This document shows positions 35,961 through 49,724 of a DNA stretch of 64,000 nt, piece by piece; position 1 is the first letter of the stretch; every line of letters starts with the position of its first letter. The stretch comes from Chamaea fasciata. Its lineage: Eukaryota > Chordata > Aves > Passeriformes > Sylviidae. Both the position numbers and the translations under genes were made by a program. The stretch is taken from NCBI GenBank assembly GCA_029207755.1, contig JARCOQ010000002.1:4960001-5024000 (forward strand), given 5' to 3'. The notes under the pieces are model-generated. The model saw only the letters and a list, made by a program, of their open reading frames with translations. It was not told the origin of the DNA and did no database searches.

Positions 35961-38900
35961 TCAGCAGAGATGCTCTGTAATCTGCTCTAATAATATGACA
36001 GCTACTGGGGGCTTTGGAAAAACAAACATAGCCCAAACCTTGCAATTATTTTTCCAGTGAGGTGAAGTTTCCCGAGTGTGTAAAGCTGACTGTGTCCTCC
36101 TTTTGTGTATCTCTGGGGCTGCAGGTTACCATCCAGCCTTTCCTTTCTGGGATGTGTCAGGAGCTGCTGCACGGACAGTAGGCAAAGCCTCTCCCAGGGC
36201 ACTGCTGGCTTTTGTTCCAGATGGATGGAGGCTGGAGAGGCAGTAATTCAGTGCTTGCCTGGGGTTGCACGGCCATCAAGGTACTCCTGCCACCAGCAAA
36301 GGAAAGGGACTTTGATCACACCTTGGGAAAATCCTGCCATTTTCCACCCAAAAGTGTTGTGCTGCAGGGGGCTGTCTGCCCTGTTTTGGTCTGTTTTGCT
36401 GTGTCAGTGGAAGTGGTTGGTGCTTTGGGGAAGGAGGGCTCAGGGCACCCCGCTTGCTGAGGAGGAGCCAACCTCCTGTTGGGCTACTGTGAGGATTTGT
36501 AAGGTGGTCACCTCCTTTTGTGTAGGTCCTTGGCACTGTGGGAGGTTTCTTGGCCTGATAGGACATGGCTCTGATGGATAAAGATGTCAGACTCTTCTCT
36601 GGGGAGGTGTGATGTTGTGTTTGCATTTCTGGGAGGTCAGGTCTGACCCACAGACAGGCAGGTGGAGGAATGTGGTTGTTCCAAACCAGGCTGGGGTCTT
36701 CAGTGCTGCCCATCTCCGTGAGTAGCTGTGCACTGCAAAATGGGGAAGGATGAGTTCATTGACCTTGCTTCTCCTCCTTTCCCAGTGGAGCAATATCTTT
36801 AAGGTGTGCCTGACTCCCAGCAGGGACAGCCTTGCTGCCATCCACCAGCCATGCGCGCATCAGTCCCTCTGTGGAAATAACATTTCCAGGAGGGAGCCAG
36901 TGCTTCATAGTTCAGTGGAAAGTCCTGTCTCAAAACCTCTCTCAGCAGTGTGTTGGTCTGCACCTAGGGCAAAGCCACAGCAAGTCACCACGAACTGCAG
37001 AGGTGGAAAACAGATATATGACTCTTTTCCTTAAAGGAAAAACATTGAATCACAGGGACCTAATTGCTTAAAATAAATGCAGGGGGGAAAAAGGAAAAAA
37101 AAAAAAGGTAGGAGGAGACCGGTAGAGGTGAAACTCAGCAAGGCAGTGCTGGTAGCCCCTGTTAGGCTGCACATCCACCCACTCTGTCTCTACTGCTGTG
37201 TTCAGGGTGAACATGACACATTCCTTGGGGATGTGGATCTTGTGGGTCATAGGAAGGAGTTCCCAAGCCAGACTTACCCAAAGCCAGTGGAAGGCCGTGC
37301 TCTCCATCTTCTCAGTGTGGTGGCGTGTGCCTCAGCAGCTCTGTGGATAAAGGAGGAGCATTTGTCAGCCTCCTAGGAATTTAATGTTCACATTTTTCTC
37401 ATATTGTTTCTGAGGTACTCTTGGGGGCTGAATTTGCATTGGTGGCATGAAAGGAATTGGCTTTTCACTTGCGACGTGTGAGGTAGTGAGTTTTGCGTTT
37501 TGCCTGTGTGTCTTTTCCACAGTCTTGTTACCCCCTCCACAGTCCTATTGCCACCCCTTTGTGGATATCCTTAAATTCCTGAAATTATCGAGGTGAACTG
37601 CATGGATTAAATTCTGCTACAAGTATCTGTTTTAACAGCAAGGATAAGAAGCTGCATTAGTTTTAACTGAAATCACTTTGTGTGGATTTCTCTGGCATAA
37701 ACCAGACCTTAATAGATCCAGAATGTCTGAGGATGATCGAGTACTCAAATAAACTTGCAATGAATTTTATGGGGGAATAGCTTTCTGTCTCTTTTATGTC
37801 GTGGTTTTTGTTTTGTTTCTTTCCAGTGATGGCTAGAAGAATGAACATTTTTCTTAAACAAGGATGTTTAGTTTGGATTTCTTTAAAATCACTTCCCTGC
37901 TTATTTTGGGGCAGCAGTGTACAGTGTTGCTGTATAGTCTGTTTTGCTATAGAGAGGTGGCATGTCAAAGAACCAGGCTAAAAGGGCTGTTTGGATCCTC
38001 AGGTGGGGCCATCTCTGCTAACAGGCCACAGGTAGAGAGTCTTTCCCAAGGAATTTCTTTCCCAAGTGTGCCTGTTAATGGGAGCTGTAAGAGTCCGACT
38101 GAAGCTTCCTTCCCCTATGTATCGATTTCCTCACTCTCCCACCTGTGCTGTCATGATTCCACTAGTTCTTCAGTCACCCTTGAGTTTGGCAGGGCACAGG
38201 AGACTTGAATACCTAATGTGCTCAAGCGAGAGTCTTAGAACACTGGAAAACCCCACCAGAATAGTTACGTGGAAAAAGAAAAAACAACCCTTCATACCAT
38301 TTTAATGTAACAGAAGAAAAGGAACAGTCTAAAGCTCTTTTCTTCCTTTTTGAAGGCTGTGTTTATAGGAACTTAGCTGTGATCTGAAATATGATAGCCT
38401 TTAAAACTGTCCTGCTTTGTTACTGGGTACAAAACAGTGATAAGCAAGAAGGGAGGATGTGTCCTAGCTATGCCACAAAACAAGGCTCTTGGGTCTACCT
38501 TCAGTGGGTTTTTTTGTTTGAGTGGGTGTCTTTTTTTAGACAGGTTAGAATGCTGATACCAGTGCTAACTTTGATGGAGATTTTTGCAAAAGAAAGAAGA
38601 ATAAATGTGGGCAGAAGAACTACTGAAGTTAGGTTTCCTGTGGGTCTTGCCTCATGGTTGAATTGCTAAGTATCTAAAAAAGTGCAGTCATTGCTTTTCC
38701 CTGATCACCATACCCCCATGGCTATTTTCCAGGTGACTTTTTTGGTGTCTGAGGGTTAACCAAACATTTCATTGTTTCCCACAGAGAAATATTAGTATGT
38801 GCTGGGTGTCTCTTCTGCTTCTCCAGGTATTTAATGAAAGCTGCAGAACTTACTCTTGAACTGCTGTCTTCCCTCTCACTTTGAGAACTTCAGCCATTCT

Positions 38901-41900
38901 CAAAGTAGTGGCCACTTGCTTAGGTTAGGTGGGAGACAGGTGCAAACACTACACTCTCAGGTGGTGCTGTCTCCTCTGGGAGCCTAAATATCTGTTGGAA
39001 GAGGTCAGCCTGAGAACATTTACCAGCCAGAGGCTGGTACAAAAGGTGAAGATGGAAAAAGATACTGTCCAAGAATCTTGCAGTGCTGAGAAGCCCCTCC
39101 TGAAGACTCTGTCTTTCACCTTCTGTCTTGCTCCCTCATTTTTTTTTTTTCATAGCAACTCAGAACATTTAGAGATCCCTCTCTCTGTAACTTTTTAGAG
39201 CTTCCCTCGCCCTCCTTCTGCTCCAGGGTCATTTCAGGCTGGTGTGGATTGGTGGTGTTTCCATTATGCTGTGCTTTCCTCCATCTGCTGAGCTGACAGC
39301 AACCAGCAGAGTGTCTTCTGCTGTTCCCAGGCATTTCTCTCTGGATGTCTCAGCCAGTTAAACTCCAGAGCCTACCTCTGCCCTGGGCATTCCTGGGGAG
39401 CAGCCTAAGTGAAATGCTTCGTGCTGGCCATTTTGCCATTGACCTGCAGGGTGGGGAGCAGCAGCTGGGAAGCTGGCAGCTTGCAGAGCCTTTTGCACTC
39501 GGATGCAGCGGTGAAACGAGCACAGAGTGTGAAAACTGGAGCTGTCTGTGGATCTGGGGACAGGAGTTGTGTCAACTGTGCTTGGCTCTTATTCAGAGGC
39601 TTTACCAGTAGAAGGGCTGGAGGCCCTATAAATAAAATGCTGAATTCAGCTGGAGTCAGTGCTATTGATCCTGCACTGGAGACATCATGGAAACTTCCTT
39701 TTTACTAGTTTATTTTGTGACTTATTTTCTTCACTGTTTTGAGTGGGTTTCTTAATGCACTGCTTTGATGCTCTGTGTGCATTTGGGTTAATGATAGGTG
39801 CGCCAAAAGCATCTTCTCCTTATTTTAATGAGAGATTTATTTCCTGAACAGTTATTTTTAAATGCCCACAGTCTCCTGCAAAGGGTTTGGGGTGTCCTGG
39901 AAAACTTGGAGCACTGTGCCCTAGGAGACCTACCTCAGTCTTTTGGAAGACTGAGCTTTCCCTTCTGACTGTAACCATCAGTGGCATGTCTGTGCTGCTG
40001 AGATCAGTGCATTTAAAAATAAAGTCATTTATTAAAAGATACTAATACAGGGATGCCGGGCACTCTCAACCGGTTGTACCTGCCAGATTAGCTTTTCCAG
40101 GCTAGCTCATTGCTACAAAATTGCACTTTTTGCAGTCTGGAAAGCCCAAAAATTTCAAGCAGAGCCATTTCACCTCCCTTTTACATATCCTCTGTCCCTC
40201 AAATTACCACCACCTGAACTAGACAAAGCTTGGAGAGGAGAGATGACCATAGCTATGTGAGGAAGAGGCCAAACTGCAGAAGTCCAGTAGAAGATAAACT
40301 ACTCGAGAAAACAGATTTGCAGAAGTGGATATTACCTTGTTTTTATCTATGCTGCCTTCACCAGATGGCAGAAGACTGTCAGCTGTTTGGCTGAATTTGC
40401 TTTATTCATCTTAATTCTGCTTTTCCTCAAGTTTCTAGTAAAGGAGAAGAGCAGGTGGTCCTTGTGGCTGGGGAACTTGGACTCCATCCTGCAAGAGCCA
40501 GACTGTGCCTTTCACTCATCATGAGAGTGCCAGCTTCAGAGTAACAGTTCTGACCTGCCAAAACCTTGTTGGAAGAAAGTAGCTTGGAAATATGCAAAAG
40601 AGCCACTACCCTTCCTTCCAGCTTCCAGAAATCCCTCCAGCTCATGCTGACTTTGTGGCTCGCTAGATGGTTATTGTCTGGTGAAGATGTATGTTTGTGT
40701 AATAGGTTAGCAATAATTTCCATGCTTTAAACAGGACTGATGGATGAAGGAAAGATTTCCACTGTCTTAGTTTGTATGGGTTTGGTTTTTGCCTTAGCTT
40801 TCAAAACTTCTTCTCATCTACCTGTTAACTATCCTATGTCTCTCAGTAATCTGCATGTGAAGGATGTGATTCTCTCCTTCCCTGTCTGTGCCTCAGCATG
40901 CCAGTGTTCTCTCTTTGTCTTTCCATGGGAGCTTAAGACCCAGACTGGGCTGAACAGGAATTTTAGCTATAATAATAGAGAGCAATGACTAATTCTGTGC
41001 TTTCTTTGGTACTTTGCTTGTGAGGTTGAGATGCTCCGTTCTGGTGTGTTCAGCAGAAAAGTGGGGTTTGGAGAGGATAGGCTCAGATTCTGCATGCAAA
41101 AAAACATCTCCAAAGTGTGCCTTGGTCTGTGTTGTCTTGCCCTGGAGGCAAAAAGAAATCACTGCTGAGCCTGCGACGTAGGACAGAAGGGATATTTTGG
41201 AAGTTGTGATGGTGGGCTTTGCACCTCTAGGGACAGGTTGGGTGCCCAAAGGCAGATGGGAGGAAGGTGCTTGCAGCTCTCAAAGCCTTCATTATTGAAT
41301 GAGTGAAGGAAAAACAGCTCTCACGTGCGCACCTTGACCTCCTGTGTGATCTCTGCCGAGCTCTTGAAGCGGGGGCACTAATCTCTGAAAGCAGCTCTTG
41401 CACTCTTATCTCCTGGTGTTGCTTGTATAGCTGAGGTAGAGGAGAATGAATCCTCCTTGAAAATTGATTTTTGAGAAGGGTGACTTACCTGACTATAAAG
41501 CACCACAAACATTATTATAGTCCGGGGGAATGTGGCCTGGGTTGTGTTTTGAAATGATACGACACGACTCTCCCTGTTCAGCTGTTCGTATTGCCTGCCT
41601 GCCCTAAGTGCACTAGGTGGAATGAAATCGGGCTTTTCAAAAAATTGGAGAAAAGAGGATTTTCTAAGCTTCCTATTTCTGTCATTTCTTAACTTCAGCT
41701 TCTGAGGTGTAAAACATTAAGACCCTGTTGCCTGCAGAGCTTCAGAGGAGCCCGGGCTGCGTCAGCTCCACGTTTGCTCCTTTCCTGCTTTCCCTGCCTG
41801 TCCTGGGGGCTCCAGGAGGCTGTGGCTTAGCAGGTTGCCCTGTACTGGTTTAAGCCACAGCAAATTCCCACATCCCTGCTCTTAGCTCACAAGTGCTGTT

Positions 41901-42618
41901 AAGTAAAACACATCAGCTTAACCCTCGGTGGAACAGTTGCGTGCTGATGCGCTCTGCCCTCGTGTTTGCAGTGGCTTAGGCTTGCCTTAAGCTGCGGTAG
42001 CTGCTGGTGCTCGGGATCAGCGGGAGAGCTAAACCCTCACAGAGGTGAGATGGTGGAAGAGGGAGGGAGGCAGAGGAGGGATTTGTGGTCTGTCTCACCT
42101 TGGCTTGCTGCTGGAGGTTATTGCCTCCGCAGGTGAGAGGTCGGTGTGGCACATGGTGGTTTGCAGCCCGCTGCTGCCCGCCCTGGGTGTTTCCCCCAGG
42201 CTCTGTTTTGGAGGGCTCTGTGTGGTGCTTGGTGGGGCTGGGCTGGGCTGGCAGCCTGGCCAGGTGTCACTGAGCACAGCAGCTGTGGCAGGGACAAGTC
42301 CCAGGGCCAACAACACCCAGAGCAGTGCCAGGTATGAACATTACCTTTGGGAAAGCAGGGCAGTGCCACAGTGTGCCTGGATCGTGTCTGGGTGTTCTGT
42401 GACCACACAGCCTGGCCACGAGCCACCTCCTGTGAAGTGCTGGGTAGTTGAGAAGGGACATCCAGCCTTTTACCAAGCACAAGTTTCCTTATTGCAGAGA
42501 AGCAAACATCCCTGTCCTTTTGGATGTCATCTCTGCCACCTCCTCAAGCCTATTTTTTACTTGCAGACTGATTTGCACAGTCCCTGCCGAGCGCATCTAC
42601 CTCTCAGAGCAGGATTGC

Positions 42619-42638
42619 AAAAAAAAAAAAAAAAAAAA
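42619..42638. repeat. Poly-A run, 20 bp
   Basis: Twenty consecutive A residues between GGATTGC and GTGTGCATGTG. No retroposon structure was recognised upstream. Likely length-variable. Confidence 0.9.
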
Positions 42639-44237
42639 GTGTGCATGTGTGAGGGAATAAAGGTTTTCCTGCCTGAGCTGGCTAGAAGATGGAAGCAGGG
42701 ATGAATCCTGTGCTCTCTGCCACACACCCAGCTCGTGGCACTTCTTGGCTGCCTCTCTGTCCCCAGCGTCTCTGCCCTTTGGGCTGCTGTCGTCAGGGTT
42801 CGCTCTGCTGACGCTCCAGATAATTTTTGCTTAATGAACAAATGATGACTCTCGCTGCTGGGTGCCGCCTTGTCCTTTTGCCACCCCTCTCTGGTTTCTC
42901 CTCTTTTCTTTTTTTGTTTTAAATTTTAATGAGGTCGCTTGAACTTTTCCACCTAAATTAGCTGTCCTAATAACCAGATGCTCCTTGGGATGCTTTGGGA
43001 CGTGGGTGGATAGAGGAGAAGGAGGCTGTTAGCAGGAGTCTGGCTTCTGCTGTTCCCAAATGCAGCTTTAGTTGAGGGCAGGGGCTGTGGGTGCTCTCCC
43101 AAAGCAGACAGGGGAAGGGGGCTAGCATCCACCCAAAGGAATGATCTGAACAGCGCTGTGCTGATGGGGCTGGAGGCCCAGAGTAAGCCCAAGGGAAAAG
43201 GGGAGAGCAGGTGTCCTTTTTCCTGGAGCTGAAGCACTTGTAAGAAGTTCAGAAAGCTTCAACACTCCCAGGTCCATCAGGGACAAGCCAGAATTGGGGC
43301 TGAGCACATCTGCTCCCCTTGTACACGTGCCCTGGGTGCAGAGGGAGGGGATTTCTGATAGGGCCCTGGGATACCTACTGCCAACCCCTGTGGGTTTGTG
43401 TGGGGCTTGGGAAGCTGAAGGAGGGCATTGCTGTCCCGTGTGTCTGGGGTGGAGGTGCTGGCTTCTGCCCATGGCATCTGAGAGGTCTCACAGAGCTCAG
43501 ATATTTCACAGAGCTCAGATGCGCGGCTTTGTCCGGGAAGCACCTCCTGCAAGGGGCATCGTGGAGACACGGAGCAGGTTGTGCAGTGGGCTCGTCTGCC
43601 ACTGCCTGGGAGGGAGCACAGCCACAGCCTCAGACGGGTAGGCTGGATGCATGACTAGCAGAGCCCATGACAAGCACGGAGAGGTTCAGGCCCTGAGTCG
43701 GAAAGCTGACCTAATTTCCACTTTTTGCATCTTCTGTCGGATTCTCTTCTCCCCTTTCTCTCCCACCGTAGTTACTTCTGTTTTGTTTTTGTGTTATTTT
43801 TTTTCCTGTGCCCTTTCTCACTTGCTGCTTGAACTCACCCAGTCGCATTGGGAGATGCATTTCTATTGGCATAATCATTCCAGGCAGTCGTTAATGTACC
43901 AACAAGGATACCATTGTAATCGGAGGATTTATTACTACTGCTGTGAAACAACTGCCATGCTGTCTCACTTAACTCTTTAGCTCCTCTCCTGTCTTCTGCC
44001 AGCAGCTCAGTCAGTAGCAAACTGCCCTTTTAAAAAAGCTGGGGATGTGTTATTTTATTCTGTTCTTTTCCTGCTCTAACCATGGGATGCTGCAGTGATA
44101 CGGGTGAGAGTGAGTTCAGTGCTTCACCATCCATATCTGGATCGTGTTGGAGCTGAAAGTGACTTTGTTGTTAAACTTCTCATTTAAAATAAGATTTAAA
44201 TATTTCCATGAAGATGAAGAGTACATTTTGACTGCTT

Positions 44238-44272
44238 TTCTTTAGGCCACAGCAATAGTGTGGCCTAAAGAA
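44238..44272. repeat. Perfect inverted repeat, 14-bp arms with 7-nt loop
   Basis: TTCTTTAGGCCACA at 44238-44251 is the exact reverse complement of TGTGGCCTAAAGAA at 44259-44272, separated by GCAATAG. The arms form a 14-bp hairpin in RNA or a cruciform in DNA. The stem is shorter than a typical pre-miRNA stem and no thymidine terminator-like tract follows, so no RNA gene is claimed. It could be the remnant of a small palindromic element. Confidence 0.85.
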
Positions 44273-47200
44273 CCTTGCAGGACCTCGAAGGGAATTCACT
44301 ATTTCAGAGAAGTGTATGACTTATTTTTTAGTTTAAGCAATTACTAGTATTTTATCTGCCTCTAACTATCCTTATTTTTCAGTGCAGATGGGGCTCTGCT
44401 GAAGGAAAGTAATCCCCAACCAACCAGACTGTTAATACTTGTTTTTCCCAGTGGTAGCCAGAGCCTGTGGCTATATGTTGGTAGGCAAGGAAGAGGGAAA
44501 CTTCTGCACCCTCAGTCACAGTGAAAGCACCTCTTGGGGTGGTAGGTTTTCCCTCTCATATTCTGGTCCTCAAGTAGGACCTTGGGCAGTGGAGGGAGCT
44601 TATAAGCAGCAACAACAGAAACAAAGCTTTCCTCTGCCTGCAGCCACCTGAGAGTTTCTAGCTGGTACTTAAAAATGAGACAAGCTGAAGAGACGCTACC
44701 AGTGGCATGATCAGCTCAGATTTTTTGCCACTTGCGGAGGTGACATTGAGGGTCGTTCATCAGCTTCACAGCGTAACAGGGTGCGTGTTTCCTCCCTGCT
44801 GAAGGCGCTGCACGCGCTCCTGACTGACAGGGAGGAGTGCCTGGTGTGCTGCAGCAGGTATGGATCAGCATGTACAGCTAATTGCCAGGCACCAGGGCTC
44901 CAGAGGATTACACTGCTAATCTAGATACTGCTCCTGCCTTATCAGCACCCCCTCCCTTCCTCCCGCTGCACGCCTGCACACGTACTCGGATCCTGTATGG
45001 AATAGGAATCAATAGTGCTGTGGGCCAGGGATGTAAAGGAACATGGATCCCTGAGAGCTTCCAGTGGCTGGGAGACAACAGGTCCCTTCCAGCTGCTCCT
45101 GTAGCAACAGGGTGTCTCTGGTGGCAGACCCTCCCTCCTTCCCTGGGATGGCGTGGGTGGCCGCAGAAGGGTCAGCGGATTTTGCAGAGTCTAATAACAA
45201 AGTGCTGTGTTCCTGTTCCTCGTATCCCACCCTCGTCGCCATTCAGGTGCCTCCCAGTGCTCACCTCTGGGTCCACCAGGGTAGCTCAGGCACTGCTGTT
45301 CCTCTTGAGCATCTTGTTTCTGTCTTGCATGCACAACTGGAGGGCTTTGGAAGGTTTATTGGTGCTGAGATGTGATCCCTGTGGGGCGACAAGATGTTGT
45401 GGGGCAGATGGAAACAGAACTTTCGCACTAATTTCCTGCAAAATCCAAGGTGTATGTCTTAGCCAGCAACAGCTTCTTAGGAGTAGGGAATACATGTATT
45501 TGTTCTTCCTAAATAGTTCACACCTGATAACTTGGTAAGCTTAGCTCTGTCCTGGTGGCATGAAGCAGGCAGCTGGGGACACAGGGTAGCACCCTAGAGT
45601 GTCTCTAAAGTGAATCAGTGGGTAAAAGCTATAAGGAAATCCAAGGGAAGAAGAGATTGCTGGGTTTTGCTTGTTCTGCAGTGGCCCTGAGATGGTCCAG
45701 CTGTTTTGGGTAGCCTATCTAAGTTGTTTTACTCCTGAGGAGCCTGAAGTGTAAGGCTCCTGTGGTGCTAAGTGATTTTCACAGCATTGTTTCACCAGCG
45801 TGAGCTAGAGAGCCTCTGGCTCCCAGCCTGATGCTCCTCCTGCATTGCTTAGCAAGGAATGGGAGTCTCAGGCAGGTTTGCTGCCTTGCCTGGGAGCAGA
45901 GAAAACGTTGGTAGATCTCTGCTTTGTGTTGACTCATGAAAGCTTTCATAGCCTACCCCTTGCAAGTGTTTGGGGTTTTGGAGACCCAAGGATGAACCAG
46001 AGCCAGCCTGGGGAAAAGTGAGACACCTGGATCATCCTTGTGTGTGTGGGCAGAGTTCAGCATGGCACTGGGAGCTGCTGGAAGCCTGGAGCTTGTCCTG
46101 GGGCTTGGAGCAAAGTGTGTTCATGCGTGCACCAAGTGAGAACGCCTGAGAACCCCAGTCTCTGCTCCCTGCCTGTTTTCTGGGAGACTGTTAACCAGCT
46201 CCTTGTCCTGAAATTAGCTGTAATTAGCTCACTGAGTTCTCGTTGGTTGTGTGTTACTGAGGTGTGTGCATTTGGCATGGGTTTGCCTGGAGCTGGGTGT
46301 GTGAGGAGGGCTGCCCTGGCCAGTGGGGAGCAGCTCTGGGCTCCTCCTCCTGGTCCTGGCAGCTGGGCCCTGGGACTCTCCCTGGCTGGGTCCCTGACAC
46401 CCTCTAGTGGAAATATTTATATTAAATATTTCAGGAGCTTTCAAAACTTGGTGGTGGTTGTGAGCACCCTGTGCTCAGCAGCCCATGCAGTGCTCTCTGC
46501 AGTGACCTGTGGCTTGGGGGCTCATAGGAAATGCTGTATTCCTTGCTCTTAAGTGTTGTGAGTAGAAGCTCAAAGGTGTCAGCTTTGGCTCAGGGATGAT
46601 AGCACAGTAGATTTGCTCCCAGGAATCGCTTTTCAGTCACTCCTCTCCTTGTCCAGCTGCTTGCTGCCAAACCTAACCTTGATGGTGGAGAGAAGGGAGT
46701 TCTGCTGGCACTTGCAGAGGGTCATGACAGCTGCAGGGTTGGACTTGTGTTTGGGGACAAGGAGGAAGCAAGGCTGGATGCTGGGGGAAGTGAAGAGAAG
46801 GCTGCCTGGATGGCACATTGAGAAGAGAGGAGAAACAGGCAGGAACTGGGTGAGAAAGAAAGAGCAAAAGGATGTGTCCTGCAGCATCCCACTTGGCTCT
46901 GATTCAGGTGTGGCTCTGCTCCCTTTCATACAGGGAGGTGACTCTCATCTAAGCTTGTCCTTGCTTTCAAGTGAAGCTCAGCTTGCAGAGCGTCCCCAGG
47001 AGCCCTGGTGCTTGCTGTGGCAGGTGGCTGCAGGATGAGTGTGGGCGGCTGGCAGCAAAGCCAGGGCTCCCAGGTGAGCACTGTGCAAAGGCTCACTCGT
47101 GTCCTGATATGCAAACTGATGTCTCTGAAGCTTGAGCAGGGCGACTGGCTTGGAAGGAACTTCTCTTCAGGAGAATCACATCCTGCATGCTCAGTCCTGC

Positions 47201-47317
47201 CCTGGTGAGCACCTCGGTGGTGTTCCCTGCTTCCTTTTTTCTCTGTGACTCCCCAGCCCTAGTCTGCTCAAGCCTGATGGGCTAAGCCATGCCTGTGGTT
47301 CTCTTGTTACACGGAGT

Positions 47318-47640
47318 CACAGAATGGGTGAGTTTGGAAGGGACCACTGAAGGTTATTTAGTCCAATTCTCCCTGCTTGAGCAGGTTCCCACAAAGCACA
47401 TCACCCAGGATTGTGTCCAGATGGCTTTTGAATATCTCCAGAGAAGGAGCCTCCACAGCCTCTCTGGGCAGCCTATTTCAGTGTTCTTGCCATCCTCACA
47501 GAAAAGAAGTTTTTCCTCGTGTTTCTCTCCTCCTGCTGCTCAGCACCTCCTGGCTGCACCCTCGTGACGCTTGCCCTTCAGACCCTTGATACATTGATGA
47601 AGTCCCCTCTCAGTCACCCCTTGTTGGTGCAGGCCAGTGG
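47318..47640 (-). mobile_element. CR1 LINE fragment, 5'-truncated, well preserved
   Basis: The + strand reads as the reverse complement of a CR1 3' region: a GAGTCACAGAATGGGTGAGT start (tail remnant), TTTGGAAGGGACCACTGAAG, TTGTGTCCAGATGGCTTTTG, AGCCTCCACAGCCTCTCTGG, GCAGCCTATTTCAGTGTTCT and AAGAAGTTTTTCCTCGTGTT, all characteristic CR1 words in the right order. It is the best-preserved repeat in the window. It has no intact reading frame; the far boundary near the TCAGTCACCCCTTGTTGGTG words is approximate. Confidence 0.92.
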
Positions 47641-49724
47641 GGTCTGTGCCTTGGGAATTGCATTTTCTCTTCTCCTTCCAACTTCCCCCCTCACTGAGCG
47701 CAGGACCCGAGGCACGTCTTGCAGTGTAAATAAAACAGCTGTTTGTGCATCCTTGACTAAGTATGAAAGCGATGGTGTGAAGCACAGAGCCTCCCTGCTG
47801 TCCCAGCCACCTCAGGGCTCTGGCTTGTTCCTCGCTGATCATCTGATCCTTGAAAAAATGGGCTTTCATTTATCAGACAGCTCTCAAGTCCTCCTGGTTA
47901 GGGAGGTGGCACTGATTCAATATATGTCCCTGCCACGCTGATGTAAGACAACAGCCCCAAGGCTGTGTGCAACCCAAAAGGTCTTACCAGTTCCTCTAAC
48001 CAGGAGGATCTTGGGTGGCTTTTTTAAGTAAAGTAGCAGGAGGAATGCAGCACACTGTGTCAGGTGCTACCACAGTTAAATTACAGTGTTAACCACACAC
48101 CGACACCTCCTGATTCTTCTCCAGGATTGCACTTTGCAACTTGCCTATGAGGAATAAAGGATGCTAACCTTCCAGCCGGGTTACGACCTGGAAATACAAA
48201 GTCATGGTTCCAGATGGCAAAATGATGTCTGTGCTAGCCTCCAGCCTACTCAGGGAATGGTGTGGCAAGTGCTTGCCTGAGACCCAGCCTTCAGACAGGC
48301 TTCCCAGCATTATTCCTGGGAAGTGGGAAGCTCCCCATCTGGCAAGCCAGGTGCTTGTCCCCTCTTGGAGCATGACCTGGCTTGTCCTGCAAAGCCAGAC
48401 AGGCTCCTGGGGTCAGCAGCTCCCTGTGCTTACCCAGAGAGCAGCTGTGCTGCTGAGCAGGGCTGGGGGGCACACAGGGAACTGCTGGGGTACACAGGGC
48501 TCTCAGATTGGGGCAGAGAGGACAGGCACATTTCCTTCACAGGTACCTGCTTTCACCCCATAAGCTGCTGCACAGGGGCTCTGCACTCAAAGCATCTCTG
48601 CAGGGAAGTCACTCCAGCGAGATGATGATGAGGCTTAATTTATTTAAATAACATAAGAGAAGTTGTAAGAGCCCGTGGCTGGAGGGCGAAGAGAAAGGAG
48701 TCGTGCATCTGTGAAAATTACTCAGTAGGGTTTGAAATGAGAAGTTTAAAGCTTGTTGTGCAGGCACTTTGAACTGGCAAGGTTAGTTTTCGCTGTCACC
48801 ACTGTTTGGGAGTCGGGGGTAAGGGGAGAGGTGAAGTAAGAAGGATCCTGGCCAGAACATATTGCCAGCGAGCAGAGGATGGGGGTTCCAGTGAGAGAGA
48901 TGAGGGGAAGGGAGGGAGTAGAAGGCGTGGTGGTCACAGGGACAGAGACAATGACCTGCAATGTCAGCAGCCTTACAAGGTGCTTTTCCTGTCAGGCAGT
49001 TACCTGGATGGTGAATATGTAAAAAAAATGCTTCCGTCCGGACTAGATGTGGGAAGATTTCCCTCTCATTTACTCCCAACTTGTTCCTTTTTTTTTCTTT
49101 GCCCTCTTCTGATTTTGACTTTTCTGCCATAAACAATCCCAGTGGTTGTCTTCACTGCAGCTCATTGCTCTCTGTAGCAGTGCCTGAATGAAACAGATGC
49201 AGCTTCTGGCAGCTCAGCTAATTTTGTCAAACCATCCAGTGCTGTCAATGAAACCAAACTGAGATCTGTTAATTATATTCCACTGGTATGTGGCAAAACC
49301 GTGGGCATTAACAGGCTCACTCACACTGCCTTGTCTGCAGAGCTGGGGAGAAGGTTTACATTCTTCTTTCCACGTGATGTTTCTTGAGACAGCAAAGTCT
49401 AGAAAGGCTTCTTTATTAAAAAGTCTTATCTTCTGGTGGCAGAACCGCTTGCTAAATCCAAGCAAGGTTAGGGGAGCTGCAGTTTTTTGTTTTCATTCTG
49501 ATTTTAGCAGCTATACTTCCTTTCCTCTGGTTAATCAACTGGAAAAGTAGCCAGCAGTTTTACTACCAGTTGTCTGGGAGAGGCTGTGTCCTGAGAGTGA
49601 GCACTGGTCAGAATGCAATTGTATTGCTGCCCTTAGAGGAGCCAGTTCCCTCTGAATGCAGAAATCTCTTCCTTTGGCCTGAGGGGGTCATTAAAAGATG
49701 AAACGATATAAACAACGGAGAAGG

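Noticed and set aside
39409..39460. ATG with a leader resembling the start of human IGSF3 (Met-Lys-Cys-Phe...)
   Set aside because: It lies downstream of the D1 exon, so it cannot supply the signal peptide for D1, and no phase-1 donor follows the hydrophobic stretch. Coincidence.
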